Source: Aquicoccus sp. G2-2
GTDB lineage: Bacteria > Pseudomonadota > Alphaproteobacteria > Rhodobacterales > Rhodobacteraceae
Assembly (NCBI RefSeq): GCF_034555965.1
Contig: NZ_JAYDCK010000003.1
Coordinates: forward strand, 1,674,001-1,738,000
DNA: 64,000 nt
Reading direction: 5' to 3'
Below the pieces are notes generated by a model, which searched no databases, was not told the origin of the DNA, and saw nothing but the letters and a program-made list of their open reading frames with translations. This document shows positions 18,087 through 29,024 of this stretch, piece by piece; positions within the stretch are counted from its first letter, which is position 1, and the number at the start of each line of letters is the position of its first letter. A program made the translations under genes and the position numbers.

Positions 18087-19247
18087 ATGGGACACGCCGC
18101 CAATCCCCGCCCAACCGCCTGCTTGGCCCTTGCCGATGGAACCCTCTTTTACGGCCACGGTTTCGGAGCCACCGGCACCACCACCGCCGAGCTTTGCTTC
18201 AACACCGCGATGACCGGGTATCAGGAAATCATGACTGATCCCTCCTATGCCAGCCAGATCGTCACCTTCACCTTTCCCCATATCGGCAATGTCGGGGTCA
18301 ATACGGACGACAACGAAACCGGCGATCCGGTTGCCAATGGCATGGTGGTGAAATGGGACCCCACCGCACCCTCGAACTGGCGCGCACTTGAACCGCTGGC
18401 AGATTGGCTCGCCGCGCGCGGCCGCATTGCCATCGGCGGCGTCGACACCCGCCGGTTAACCCGCGCCATCCGTCAGCAGGGCGCGCCGCATGTGGCGCTC
18501 AGCCACGCTCCCGACGGCAATTTCGATATCGAAGCTCTGGTCGCACAGGCGCGCGGGTTCAAAGGGCTTGTGGGCCTTGATCTGGCGCGTGATGTCACCT
18601 GCGCGCAAACCTATCGCTGGGATGAAATGCGCTGGGCATGGCCGGATGGTTATCCCCGGCAAACCGCCCCGAAATACAAGGTTGTCGCCGTCGATTACGG
18701 TGCCAAGCGCAACATCCTGCGCTGCCTTGCTTCGGTTGGCTGCGATGTCACGGTCCTGCCCGCCTCCGCCACCGCCGAGGACGTGCTATCGCATCATCCA
18801 GATGGCCTATTCCTGTCCAACGGTCCCGGTGATCCGGAAGCGACCGGCGCTTACGCCGTGCCGATGATCCGCACCATGCTCGACACCACCGACCTGCCGC
18901 TTTTCGGCATCTGCCTTGGCCATCAGATGCTGGCGCTGGCGCTGGGCGCCAAGACGGTGAAAATGAACCACGGCCACCACGGTGCCAATCACCCGGTCAA
19001 GGAACTGGCCACCGGCAAGGTCGAGATCACCTCGATGAACCACGGCTTCGCCGTCGATAGCCAAACTTTGCCCGCGGGCGTGAAAGAAACGCATATTTCA
19101 CTTTTCGACGGTAGCAATTGCGGCATCCGCCTCGCTGATCGTCCGGTCTGGTCGGTGCAGCATCACCCGGAAGCGTCGCCCGGTCCGCAAGACAGCTTCT
19201 ATTTGTTCGAGCGTTTTGCAGCCGAAATGGAAAAACGCGCGTCCTGA
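18087..19247 (+). CDS. carA: Carbamoyl-phosphate synthase small (glutaminase) subunit
   Basis: 386 aa. Hydrolyses glutamine and passes ammonia to CarB for carbamoyl phosphate, which feeds arginine and pyrimidine synthesis. It starts at MGHAANPRP (18087) after CCGGAGAG; a frame upstream to 18015 is not coding-like. N-terminal CPSase_sm domain: LALADGTLFYGHGFG, FNTAMTGYQEIMTDPSY. Class I amidotransferase domain: C276 in LFGICLGHQM, and the His/Glu pair in HHPEASPGPQD. carB is not in the window. Confidence 0.97.
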   Translation: MGHAANPRPTACLALADGTLFYGHGFGATGTTTAELCFNTAMTGYQEIMTDPSYASQIVTFTFPHIGNVGVNTDDNETGDPVANGMVVKWDPTAPSNWRALEPLADWLAARGRIAIGGVDTRRLTRAIRQQGAPHVALSHAPDGNFDIEALVAQARGFKGLVGLDLARDVTCAQTYRWDEMRWAWPDGYPRQTAPKYKVVAVDYGAKRNILRCLASVGCDVTVLPASATAEDVLSHHPDGLFLSNGPGDPEATGAYAVPMIRTMLDTTDLPLFGICLGHQMLALALGAKTVKMNHGHHGANHPVKELATGKVEITSMNHGFAVDSQTLPAGVKETHISLFDGSNCGIRLADRPVWSVQHHPEASPGPQDSFYLFERFAAEMEKRAS

Positions 19248-19427
19248 CCACCGCGCGTTGCGCGACCGCGCACATATTTTAACCGCCCGTTAACCGTTTG
19301 CCCGCGAAAGCAACGCGAAAAGCCGCCTGATTTCAGCGGGTTTTAACAGATGGTTAACCTTGATGACATATTCCTGACCGTCGGGACAGCGCCCGTTTCA
19401 AGGGCGCTACAACGGTTAGGACAGATC

Positions 19428-21330
19428 ATGCAACAGGCACAGCGCGCGCCCCGACACCTCAACCCGGCAGCGGATTTCGGGCGTTATCTTCTGTCATCCG
19501 GGTTGATCACATCGCGCACCCTATTGCGCGCACGCACTCTTCAGGCGCAAAGCCAAACATCGCTTGATCGTATCCTGATCTCCGAAGGCATCATCTCCGC
19601 CAAGGCGATGACCACCGCGCTCTCGCGGTTTCACGGGCTGCCATGCATTGATCTTGGCACAACTCCCCCGATCCCACGCTTGCCACGCACCTGCCATTGG
19701 CGCTCTGCCTCAATCATAGCGTCCTGCCATGGCGGCAAACCGGCGATACCCTTCGGATCGCCGCCTCACGGATCGAGGATTTCTCGCGCGCCCTCAGCCA
19801 TCTGGGCGAAGACGCACCAAAGGCCGAACTGGTTCTGACCACCGCCAGCGACATTCAAGCCGCCCTCGCCCGGTTGCACCGCGAAACGCTCACCGCGCGC
19901 GCCTCTTCCCGCGTGCCGATCACTGAAAGCTGCCGTAGCTGGGGCAAGGCGGGGTTCCTTCGCTTCGGCCTCACGCTCGGCTTCATCACGGCATTGCTCG
20001 CACTCACCTGGATCTGGCCAACCTATGTTTTCGCAGCACTCTGCCTTTGGGCCGCGTTCACCCTGATCGTTGCAGCCGGGCTTAAACTCACGGCTTATGT
20101 CGCGCATATCTCCCGCCCGGAAACACCGCCTCCCCCGCTCTCGACGGCACCGCGCAGCCTATGCCCAAGGTCTCCGTTCTGGTGCCGCTCTTCAAAGAAA
20201 CCGAGATTGCCAGCCACCTCATTGCGCGGCTGTCCCGGCTCGATTATCCTAAACCGCTGCTGGATGTGGCGCTGGTTCTGGAAGAAAATGATCTCCTCAC
20301 CCGCAGCACCATTGCCGCCTGCTCCCTACCTGCGTGGATGCGCGTTGTCGAAGTCCCCGAAGGCGGCCCCAAGACCAAGCCGCGCGCAATGAATTACGCG
20401 CTCGATTTCTGCGATGGGGAGCTGATCGGCATCTGGGACGCGGAAGATTCCCCCGATCCCGATCAGATCACCCGCATTGTCGAGCGCTTTCGCCAAACTC
20501 CTGAAAATGTCGTCTGTCTCCAAGGGGTTCTGGATTACTACAACAGCCGCCAAACTTGGCTCGCACGCTGTTTCACCGTCGAATATGCAGCGTGGTTTCG
20601 GCTCATCTTGCCCGGCATGGCGCGGCTCGGCCTCGCTATTCCACTAGGCGGCACAACCTTGTTCTTCCGCCGTGACGTGTTGGAAAATCTTGGCGGCTGG
20701 GACGCCCATAATGTCACCGAAGATGCCGATCTCGGCTTCCGCCTCGCCCGCCACGGCTACCGCACAGAGGTTATCACCACCACCACCGGCGAAGAGGCCA
20801 ATTGTCATATCTGGCCCTGGGTGCGGCAGCGCTCGCGCTGGCTCAAGGGCTACATGGTCACCTATCTCGTGCATATGCGCCGCCCATGGTTGCTCTATCG
20901 CCAATTGGGCCACCGCGGGTTCTGGGGGTTTCAGGCACATTTCATAACCGCCCTTTCGCAATTTATGCTGGCGCCATTTCTCTGGTCCTTCTGGTTGGTC
21001 TTGCTTGGTTTGCCCCACCCGCTTGACCCCGTCTTGTCGCGGGGCGCGCTCATGCAAATCGGCCTGCTTTTTTTGATGGTCGAGGTCATCACCATACTGG
21101 TGAACGCGACCGCCGTTTCCGGGCCAAAACATCGGCACTTGCTGGCATGGGTGCCAACGCTGCACTTCTATTATCCGCTCGGTGCCATCGCCGCCTACAA
21201 GGCGCTCTATGAATTGATCTTTCGGCCATTCTACTGGGACAAAACCCAGCATGGCCACTCGCTCACCACGACTTCGGACCCGGAACCGGACCCCAGCGTC
21301 AGGAGTCGGAATCAAGCCTCAGCCGGGTAA
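19428..21330 (+). pseudogene. GspE_N-domain / family 2 glycosyltransferase fusion with two frameshifts
   Basis: Membrane glycosyltransferase, about 630 aa if restored. The first part (GRYLLSSGLITSRTLLRARTLQ, LDRILISEGIISAKAMTTALSRFHGLPCIDL) is a type II secretion GspE N-terminal-like domain. Two membrane helices come next (LRFGLTLGFITALLALTWIW, then an alanine/leucine-rich one). The GT2 domain begins VSVLVPLFKETEIA and contains IGIWDAEDSPDPDQ (DxD), GGTTLFFRR, WDAHNVTEDADLGFRLARHGY (TED) and the QxxRW motif QRSRWLKGY, followed by C-terminal helices. The reading breaks at C5 runs 19665-19669 and 20132-20136; one more C at each restores TTPPDPTLATHLPLA and PPPALDGTAQPMPKV. ATG 19428 has AGGA; an ATG at 19350 is the alternative. 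Probably an intact gene with assembly errors. Confidence 0.8.
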
Positions 21331-21937
21331 CAAAGGCTTTTGATATATGCGTCTTCAGCGCCGCCTCGGCGCCCGCTTCGTCCTGCGCTTCAATGGCGGA
21401 AACGATTGCGTCATGCTCCGCCAATGCCTTCTCACCGCGCCCTTCGGCCGCCAGAGAGGTCGTCGCCATCAACGCCATCGACTGATGTACAAGACTGAGC
21501 TGCTGCACCAAAAATCGGTTGTGCGACGCAAGATGCAATTGCCGGTGAAACCGCCGGTTCGCCCGCGCCAATGCCGCAGGATCATCCACCCATGCGCAGT
21601 CTTCCTCCACCATATCACGCAGCACTGCGGCCTCTTCTGCGGTCGCGTGTTTGGCCGCCAGACGCGCCGCCAACCCCTCCAATTCGGCCCGCACAACATA
21701 AAGCTCGGCCAGTTGATTGTGATCGAGCGACGCCACGATCAACGACCGCCCGTCCCGCGTCAAAAGCTGCTGCGTTTCAAGCCGTTGCAGCGCCTCACGA
21801 ATAGGCGTCCTCGATACCCCGAACCGCTCCGCCAGATCGCTTTCCACCAGCCTGTCACCGGGCCGGAAATCCCCCATGTCGATCGCATCAAGCAGCATTG
21901 AATATGCGTCTTTTTGCGGCGGCCTGCCTTCTGCCAT
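21299..21937 (-). CDS. GntR-family transcriptional regulator (FadR/FCD subfamily)
   Basis: 212 aa DNA-binding repressor or activator. The winged helix at residues 12-75 has the family pattern GDFRPGDRLVESDLAERFGVSRTPIREALQRLE. The C-terminal FCD ligand domain shows the metal-binding histidine and aspartate pattern (RRFHRQLHLASHNRFL, LAEHDAIVSAIEAQDEAGAEAALKTHISKA). Start ATG 21937 follows GAGAGGGG. It is convergent with the glycosyltransferase gene and overlaps its 3' end by 32 bases. Its target and ligand are unknown; the sugar-acid genes at the start of the window are too far to assign. Confidence 0.9.
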   Translation of the reverse strand: MAEGRPPQKDAYSMLLDAIDMGDFRPGDRLVESDLAERFGVSRTPIREALQRLETQQLLTRDGRSLIVASLDHNQLAELYVVRAELEGLAARLAAKHATAEEAAVLRDMVEEDCAWVDDPAALARANRRFHRQLHLASHNRFLVQQLSLVHQSMALMATTSLAAEGRGEKALAEHDAIVSAIEAQDEAGAEAALKTHISKAFVTRLRLDSDS

Positions 21938-22087
21938 CGGCCCCTCTCAATTCTCTTTCGCGCGAATAATGCATTTCAAGCACAAGCCGCGCGCCAACTT
22001 TCATTCGAAATACGTTAGACAGGCAAAACCGTGGGCCTGCAACCCCGCGCCATTGCACCTTCCCCGCGCGCGCCTTACCGTTCGGCT

Positions 22088-22735
22088 ATGCCAGATAACC
22101 TCTTCTCCCATGTGGCCTTCTGGGTCTTTGATCTTGATAACACCCTCTACCCTCCCGAGGCACGGCTGTTCGATCAGATCGAAGCGAAGATGACCCAATA
22201 CGTGATGAACGCCCTTGCCATCCCGCGCCCCGAAGCCGACCGCCTGCGCCGCGCCTATTACAGCAAATACGGCACCACCCTTGCCGGGCTCATGCAGGAA
22301 CATGGGATTGATCCACTGCCATATCTCACCGACGTGCACGAGATATCGCTCGTCAAACTGATCCCCGATCTGCAATTACGCAGCGGTATCAGCGCCTTGC
22401 CGGGGCGCAAGATCGTCTACACCAACGGCTCCGCACCCTACGCCGAACGGGTGCTTGCCGCGCGCGGTCTGGACGGGATTTTCGACGCGGTCTACGGGGT
22501 CGAACATGCCGATTTTCACCCCAAGCCCGACCGGCGCGCCTTTGAATGTGTGTTTGCCCGTGACCGGCTCGATGCCGCCAAAGGCGCCATGTTCGAGGAT
22601 GATTCGCGCAATCTCGCCGTACCGCACGCGCTCGGGATGCGCACCATTCACGTTGCACCCACTCCCGATGGCGCGGCGCATGTGCAGCATCATACCACCG
22701 ACTTGACGGCGTTCATCGCCGGGCTGACCGGGTGA
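22088..22735 (+). CDS. HAD-family pyrimidine 5'-nucleotidase
   Basis: 215 aa cytosolic phosphatase of the SDT1/PhoE-like pyrimidine 5'-nucleotidase group. Start MPDNLFSHVAFWVFDLDNTLYPP contains HAD motif I (DLDNTLYP). Motif II is IVYTNGSAPYAERV, motif III lies in HPKPDRRAF, and motif IV in AMFEDDSRNLAVPHALGM. All catalytic aspartates are present. The frame is open upstream to 22031, but ATG 22088 is where family similarity begins. No clear ribosome site is visible. Confidence 0.9.
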   Translation: MPDNLFSHVAFWVFDLDNTLYPPEARLFDQIEAKMTQYVMNALAIPRPEADRLRRAYYSKYGTTLAGLMQEHGIDPLPYLTDVHEISLVKLIPDLQLRSGISALPGRKIVYTNGSAPYAERVLAARGLDGIFDAVYGVEHADFHPKPDRRAFECVFARDRLDAAKGAMFEDDSRNLAVPHALGMRTIHVAPTPDGAAHVQHHTTDLTAFIAGLTG

Positions 22736-22820
22736 TCGCGGCATCGACCCTGCCCGAGGCAGAATGCCGCTTGGACTGCCCTCGCCCCCGCGATAACTTA
22801 CCCGCAAAGGAGAGCAGATC

Positions 22821-24023
22821 ATGCAAAACGCGGATGTCGATATCGTCGTCTCCGGCGGCGGAGTCGCGGGGCTGTCGGCGGCCGCGGTGTTTGGCAGCGC
22901 CGGTTTCTCCGTGCTCTGTGTTGATCCCGCGCCGCCAATTACCAACCGCGAAAGTGATGGAGCCGACCTGCGGACCACCGCCTTTCTTCAACCAGCCCGC
23001 GCCCTGTTCGAATTCGCCGGGCTTTGGTCGCAGCTTGCGCCTCATGCCGCCGCCTTGCAGACCATGCGCATCGTTGACGCCGGAGGAAGCACTCCCGAGC
23101 CACGCATCTCCAAAGATTTCAATGCTTCCGATATCTCGGAGCAGCCTTTTGGTTGGAACCTGCCCAACTGGCTCCTGCGCCGCGAGATTGTTGCCCGGCT
23201 GGACGAGATGGACAATGTCACCTTCCGCCCCGGCACCGCCACCACCAAGCGATTCACCCGCGAATCCGAAGCGCATATCACGTTGAGCGACGGCACCATC
23301 GCCCGGACAAAGCTGCTCATTGCCGCTGACGGGCGCAATTCACCAATGCGCGAAGCTGCAGGGATTCCGGTTGAAACAACGCGCTACGGCCAAAAGGCAC
23401 TTGCTTTCGCGGTCACCCATCCGATCCCGCATGACAATGTCTCGACCGAAATTCACCGCTCCGGCGGCCCGTTCACTTTGGTGCCGCTGCCGGATCACAA
23501 CGGCCTGCCGTCCTCTGCCGTTGTGTGGATGGAGCGCGGCGGCGAAGCCCTGCGCCTGCATACACTTGAAAAATCCGCGTTCGAGGCCGAAATGAACGCT
23601 CGCTCGTGCCTGCTTTACGGCCCACTCACGCTGGCCTCCCGCCGCACCATCTGGCCAATCATCAGTCAAGTCGCACAAAGGATGTGGGCCGAACGCACCG
23701 CGCTTGTCGCAGAGGCGGCTCATGTGGTGCCACCGATCGGCGCGCAGGGGCTCAACATGTCTCTGGGCGATATCGCCGCCCTGCTGGACCTGGCGCAGGC
23801 CGATCCGGCAAACCTCGGCAGCCGCAAGATGCTGGAGACCTATCACCGCCGCCGCCATCTTGAGATTCGCGCGCGAGTCGCCGGGATCGACGCGCTCAAC
23901 CGCGCCTCAATGCTCGACGCCCAGCCGCTGCGCGATTTGCGCGCGGCGGGGCTGAATGCGCTCTATTCGCTTGGCCCCGTGCGCAAAACAATGATGCGGC
24001 TTGGGCTGGGCGCCAAAGGTTAA
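22821..24023 (+). CDS. UbiH/UbiF/VisC-type FAD-dependent hydroxylase (ubiquinone biosynthesis)
   Basis: 400 aa flavin monooxygenase expected to hydroxylate the ring of a ubiquinone precursor (alphaproteobacterial UbiL/UbiH branch). The FAD dinucleotide motif DIVVSGGGVAGLSAAAVFG lies at the N-terminus, the DG motif KLLIAADGRNSPMRE near residue 170, and the GD motif VPPIGAQGLNMSLGDIAALLDL near 305. Start ATG 22821 has AAAGGAGA upstream. Which ring position it modifies cannot be told here. It stands alone, 86 bases after the phosphatase gene. Confidence 0.9.
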   Translation: MQNADVDIVVSGGGVAGLSAAAVFGSAGFSVLCVDPAPPITNRESDGADLRTTAFLQPARALFEFAGLWSQLAPHAAALQTMRIVDAGGSTPEPRISKDFNASDISEQPFGWNLPNWLLRREIVARLDEMDNVTFRPGTATTKRFTRESEAHITLSDGTIARTKLLIAADGRNSPMREAAGIPVETTRYGQKALAFAVTHPIPHDNVSTEIHRSGGPFTLVPLPDHNGLPSSAVVWMERGGEALRLHTLEKSAFEAEMNARSCLLYGPLTLASRRTIWPIISQVAQRMWAERTALVAEAAHVVPPIGAQGLNMSLGDIAALLDLAQADPANLGSRKMLETYHRRRHLEIRARVAGIDALNRASMLDAQPLRDLRAAGLNALYSLGPVRKTMMRLGLGAKG

Positions 24024-24034
24024 AATCGCGTTGA

Positions 24035-25162
24035 TTATAACACCTTGTCCAACGCCGTCTCGAGTCGTGCCAGTGTCGCGGGCACGTCATAAAGCTTATC
24101 CAGCCCGAAAAGGCCCAGCCGGAACGTGCTGAAGCCGTCCGGCTCATCACATGCAAGCGGCACACCTGCGGCGATCTGCATACCCAAGGCGGCGAATTTC
24201 TTACCGTTCTGGACCTCGGGATCGCTAGTATAGCTTACCACGACGCCGGGCGCGCCAAAGCCATCCGCAGCGACAGATTGCACACCGCGCGACTTGAGCA
24301 TCGCACGCACACCATCGCCCAGCGCCCATTGTGCCTCGCGCAGCTTTTCGAACCCGTAGGCGCGGGTTTCCTGCATTGTGTCCCGGAAAGCGCGCAGCGC
24401 ATCGGTGGGCATGGTCGCGTGATACGCATGGCCACCATTCTCATAGGCCTGCATGATCGAATGCCATTTCTTGAGATCAATGGAGAAGCTGTCAGAGTTT
24501 GTTTTCTCCAGTCGTTCCAATGCTCTATCAGACATCATTACTAACCCGGCAGACGGCGACGCAGACCAACCTTTCTGTGGTGCCGAGATCAGAACATCCA
24601 CACCCGTGGCCTCCATATCAACCCAGACCGCACCCGAAGCGATGCAGTCAAGCACCATAAGCGCACCTGCATCATGTGCCGCTTCAGAAAGCTTCGTGAT
24701 GTAATCATCCGGCAAAATTACACCAGCCGAGGTTTCTACGTGAGGGGCAAAGACGACGTCTGGTTTGGCATCGCGGATGGCCTTGGCCACCTCGGCAACC
24801 GGGGCGGGCGCGAAGGGCGCGGTGGCGTCGTTGCCGGTCTGGCGCGCCTTGAACACAGTGGTTTCGGCAGTGAAGTCGCCCGCATCGAAAATCTGGCTCC
24901 AACGGTAGGAGAACCAGCCATTGCGCACGATCATCGCGTGGACGTCATGGCCAAACTGGCGTGCCACCGCTTCCATCGCATAGGTGCCACCACCGGGCAC
25001 CAGTGCCACGCCATCTGCGTTGTAAACCTCTTTCAGCATGGTGGAAATGTCGCGCATCACCTCCTGAAAAGCGGCGGACATGTGGTTGAGCGAGCGGTCG
25101 GTGAACACCACCGAGAATTCCAGCAAACCATCAGGGTCAACGGTGTCAAGCAAAGCAGTCAT
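24035..25162 (-). CDS. Class V aminotransferase (alanine-glyoxylate / phosphoserine aminotransferase-like)
   Basis: 375 aa PLP enzyme of the fold-type I class V group. MTALLDTVDPDGLLEFSVVFTDRSLNHMS is taken as start because GGAG lies six bases before ATG 25162. Features are ALVPGGGTYAMEAVARQFG, HVETSAGVILP, MVLDCIASGAVWVDMEATGVDVLISAPQKGW (the lysine binds PLP) and a C-terminal domain ending in LFGLDKLYDVPATLARLETAL. Specific donor and acceptor are not known. Two Lrp/AsnC regulators lie directly upstream on the same strand and may control it. Confidence 0.88.
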   Translation of the reverse strand: MTALLDTVDPDGLLEFSVVFTDRSLNHMSAAFQEVMRDISTMLKEVYNADGVALVPGGGTYAMEAVARQFGHDVHAMIVRNGWFSYRWSQIFDAGDFTAETTVFKARQTGNDATAPFAPAPVAEVAKAIRDAKPDVVFAPHVETSAGVILPDDYITKLSEAAHDAGALMVLDCIASGAVWVDMEATGVDVLISAPQKGWSASPSAGLVMMSDRALERLEKTNSDSFSIDLKKWHSIMQAYENGGHAYHATMPTDALRAFRDTMQETRAYGFEKLREAQWALGDGVRAMLKSRGVQSVAADGFGAPGVVVSYTSDPEVQNGKKFAALGMQIAAGVPLACDEPDGFSTFRLGLFGLDKLYDVPATLARLETALDKVL

Positions 25163-25216
25163 AGCCATCTCCAAAGCAGTTTTCCCCTTGCTACAGCGCA
25201 CGGCGGGAAAAGCCAA

Positions 25217-25675
25217 TCAGCCGATCGGCCCTTGCAGGCGTTCTTCGGACAGCATCACGTTGGCCTCGACATCCCCTGCCCCCGGCAATGTCATGATCCG
25301 GCGGCGCAGGATTCGTTCAAAATCGGGAATATCGCGGGCCACCACCCGCAGCCGGTAATCATAAAGCCCCAGCACATGTTCCACCGTCTGCACCTCAGGA
25401 ATGGCCGAAACCGCGCGCTCAAAATCCTCAAGACTGACCCGCCCCTTGGTCGCCAGCTTAATACCGAGAAAGACCGTCACGCCAAAGCCCAGCTTCTCGC
25501 GGTCGAGCACAAGACGCCGCCGCAGGATTGCACCACTTTCAGTCAACCTGTTGATCCGGCGCCATGTTTGCGGCTGTGACAGGCCCAGCTTGCGGCCTAG
25601 TGCTCCGGCACTCAACCGGCCATCCATGCTCAATTCATGCAGGATGCGGCGGTCTGTTTCATCAAGTTCGATCAT
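25217..25675 (-). CDS. Lrp/AsnC-family transcriptional regulator (second of a pair)
   Basis: 152 aa. The AsnC helix-turn-helix is clear: LDETDRRILHELSMDGRLSAGALGRKLGLSQPQTWRRINRLTESGAILRRR. It is followed by a RAM ligand domain (FLGIKLATKGRVSLEDFERAVSAIPEVQTVEHVLGLYDYRLRVVARDIPDFERIL). It starts inside the upstream Lrp gene (ATGA overlap), so the two are co-translated and could form mixed oligomers. An aminotransferase gene follows after 54 bases. Confidence 0.92.
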   Translation of the reverse strand: MIELDETDRRILHELSMDGRLSAGALGRKLGLSQPQTWRRINRLTESGAILRRRLVLDREKLGFGVTVFLGIKLATKGRVSLEDFERAVSAIPEVQTVEHVLGLYDYRLRVVARDIPDFERILRRRIMTLPGAGDVEANVMLSEERLQGPIG

Positions 25676-26145
25676 ACCGGCAGCACCTCGTCGCTCTTGA
25701 TTCGGGCGACATGCATCAAGGGTTCGATCTCCGCCAGATGCGGCAGGGTCAGGATACGGCTGCGATAGATCGTCTGATAATGCGCCATGTCGCGCGCAAT
25801 GACCAGCAAACGCGTATCAACGCGGCCAAGAAATGTTTGAATTTCAAGTACTTCCGGCACCTTTCGCGCGGCGGCGAGGAATTCGTCAAAGGCGCGCGGC
25901 TGGGTCTTGTCAAGCGTGATCCGCAACGACACCTCAACCGAATAGCCAAGCGCCTGCCAGTCGATCACCGCCTCCTGCCCGAGGATATAGCCCTGCGCCT
26001 CCATCTTCTCGACCCGGCGCCAGCAGCTTGCCGGGGTCAGCCCGCACAGCGCGGAAAGCTGCGCGTTGGTCAAACTCGGGTCGGCCTGAAGGTGGCGGAG
26101 CAGGCGGCGGTCGGTATCGTCAAGCATGTTTTTATCGCAATTCAT
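25672..26145 (-). CDS. Lrp/AsnC-family transcriptional regulator (first of a pair)
   Basis: About 157 aa. HTH: MLDDTDRRLLRHLQADPSLTNAQLSALCGLTPASCWRRVEKMEAQGYILG. RAM domain: VSLRITLDKTQPRAFDEFLAAARKVPEVLEIQTFLGRVDTRLLVIARDMAHYQTIYRSRILTLP. The start is uncertain: ATG 26145 (MNCDKNMLDD) is used, ATG 26127 begins at the domain itself, and none has a good ribosome site. Divergent from ilvC with about 120 bases between, so control of ilvC is an attractive but untested idea. Confidence 0.88.
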   Translation of the reverse strand: MNCDKNMLDDTDRRLLRHLQADPSLTNAQLSALCGLTPASCWRRVEKMEAQGYILGQEAVIDWQALGYSVEVSLRITLDKTQPRAFDEFLAAARKVPEVLEIQTFLGRVDTRLLVIARDMAHYQTIYRSRILTLPHLAEIEPLMHVARIKSDEVLPV

Positions 26146-26158
26146 CAGGATTGTGTGA

Positions 26159-27286
<1,128 letters not shown>

Positions 27287-27334
27287 GGCGGTTTAACGGT
27301 TCGGGCGGGGTGCAATGCCGGCATGCCGCCCGAG

Positions 27335-27447
27335 TTATGTGAGCGGGGGCACCCAGCCCCCGCCGCGCCCGCCCCTCCCGATGGACGGGCGCACGGGTAA
27401 CGCCGGGCACCGAACCGATATTTTGCGGGAAACGACGCTAAACCGCG
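27335..27447. repeat. Dispersed intergenic repeat, copy A
   Basis: A 113-bp GC-rich stretch in the 393-base gap between ilvC and glmM that matches copy B at 31138-31251. A 24-base core (27361-27384 against 31165-31188) is identical, and matching blocks around it (AGCGGGGGC; GGGCACC; TTTGCGG; TAAACCGCG) are in the same order. No gene is seen elsewhere in the gap; the part after the repeat is AT-richer, with several GTTAA/TTAAC words. Confidence 0.75.
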
Positions 27448-27679
27448 TGAAACATTCATTCATCGGCGCTTTTCGCCAAGCCGGCCAAGCTATCACCTTC
27501 ATATCATTTGCGTTTTCGCCGCCACGCCCCATTCGCACGGCGCGTTAACCACCGAAAATTGGCGCATGATCCTCAGTGCCATCGCGCAGTCTGCCGGCCT
27601 GTCTGCAAAGCGTATGGCACAAAATCGCCAAATCCCGCGCACGCGCGAATTAACCCCGCCTTAACAGAAGATGAACGGC

Positions 27680-29023
27680 TCAGATCGCTTGTTCCACCGC
27701 CTCAACCACCTGATTGACGGCGGCGTTCATCACCCCTTCATCTTCGCATTCGGCCATCACCCGGATCAACGGCTCGGTGCCGGAGGTGCGGATCAGCAAC
27801 CGCCCGAACCCATCAAGCCGGGCTTCGGCATCAGTGATCGCCGCTTGCACCGCCGTGTTCTCCAACGGCGTCTGGCCGGTCTTGAAACGCACATTCCTGA
27901 GCACCTGCGGCACCTTTTCGAATGTCTGCGCCAGATCGGAGGCCCGCCGCGATGTGCGCACCATTTCGGCCAGAAATTGCAGGCCCGCCATCAGCCCGTC
28001 GCCGGTGGTGGCATAATCGGTCATCACGATATGGCCCGATTGCTCCCCGCCGAGGTTGAAACCACCTTGCCGCATCCGCTCAACCACATAGCGATCCCCG
28101 ACATTGGTGCGCTCAAGCCGCAATCCACGCGCTTCCATAAACCGCTCAAGCCCAAGGTTGGACATCACCGTCGCCACCAAAGCACCGCCCGCCAACCGGT
28201 CTTCCTCTGCCCAGCGCGCCGCCAGCAACGCCATGATCTGATCGCCATCCGCAATCTGGCCATTCTCATCAATCAGGATCACCCGGTCGGCATCGCCATC
28301 AAGGCAAATCCCTACATCGGCGTTATGAGCAACGACCGTAGCCGCCGCCACTTCCGGGTGAGTCGAGCCGCAATCGAGATTGATGTTGAAGCCATCCGGC
28401 GCCACGCCGATCGGAATCACCTCGGCGCCCAGTTCCCAAAGCACGGTGGGTGCAGCGCGATGCGCGGCCCCGTTGGCGCAATCAATCACCACCTTCACAC
28501 CATCAAGCCGCATATCAGACGGGAAGGTGGATTTCACCCGCTCCATATAGCGGAACCGGCCATCGTCAATCCGGCGGGCGCGGCCGATGTTTTCGGCCAA
28601 ACACGGTTCAACCCCATTGGCGACAAGCGCCACAATCTCGTCTTCGGCGGCATCCGAAAGCTTGAACCCGTCAGGGCCAAAGAATTTTATACCGTTATCC
28701 TCTGCCGGATTGTGCGAGGCAGAAATCATCACCCCAAGATCAGCGCGCATCGACGGCGTGAGTAATCCCACCGCCGGGGTGGGCACCGGGCCAAGCAACA
28801 GCACGTTCATGCCGGTGGAGGTCAGCCCGGCGGTCAGCGCATTTTCGAACATGTAGCCGGAAAGGCGCGTGTCCTTGCCGATCACGACCCGGTGCGCCGC
28901 CGATTTGTCACGGCGGAAATAGCGCCCCACCGCCGCCCCGATCCTCAGCGCCATCTCGGCCGTCATCGGGTGCATGTTCGCGGTGCCGCGAACCCCGTCC
29001 GTTCCGAAAAGTTTGTCGGTCAT
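27680..29023 (-). CDS. glmM: Phosphoglucosamine mutase
   Basis: 447 aa; converts glucosamine 6-phosphate to glucosamine 1-phosphate for peptidoglycan and lipopolysaccharide. N-terminal [26 protein letters not shown], the active phosphoserine loop [20 protein letters not shown], the metal-binding loop [16 protein letters not shown], the substrate loop [10 protein letters not shown] and the C-terminal phosphate loop [15 protein letters not shown] are all present. It is the last gene of a folB-folP-glmM operon, starting one base after the folP stop. Confidence 0.97.
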   Translation of the reverse strand: MTDKLFGTDGVRGTANMHPMTAEMALRIGAAVGRYFRRDKSAAHRVVIGKDTRLSGYMFENALTAGLTSTGMNVLLLGPVPTPAVGLLTPSMRADLGVMISASHNPAEDNGIKFFGPDGFKLSDAAEDEIVALVANGVEPCLAENIGRARRIDDGRFRYMERVKSTFPSDMRLDGVKVVIDCANGAAHRAAPTVLWELGAEVIPIGVAPDGFNINLDCGSTHPEVAAATVVAHNADVGICLDGDADRVILIDENGQIADGDQIMALLAARWAEEDRLAGGALVATVMSNLGLERFMEARGLRLERTNVGDRYVVERMRQGGFNLGGEQSGHIVMTDYATTGDGLMAGLQFLAEMVRTSRRASDLAQTFEKVPQVLRNVRFKTGQTPLENTAVQAAITDAEARLDGFGRLLIRTSGTEPLIRVMAECEDEGVMNAAVNQVVEAVEQAI

Positions 29024-29024
29024 G

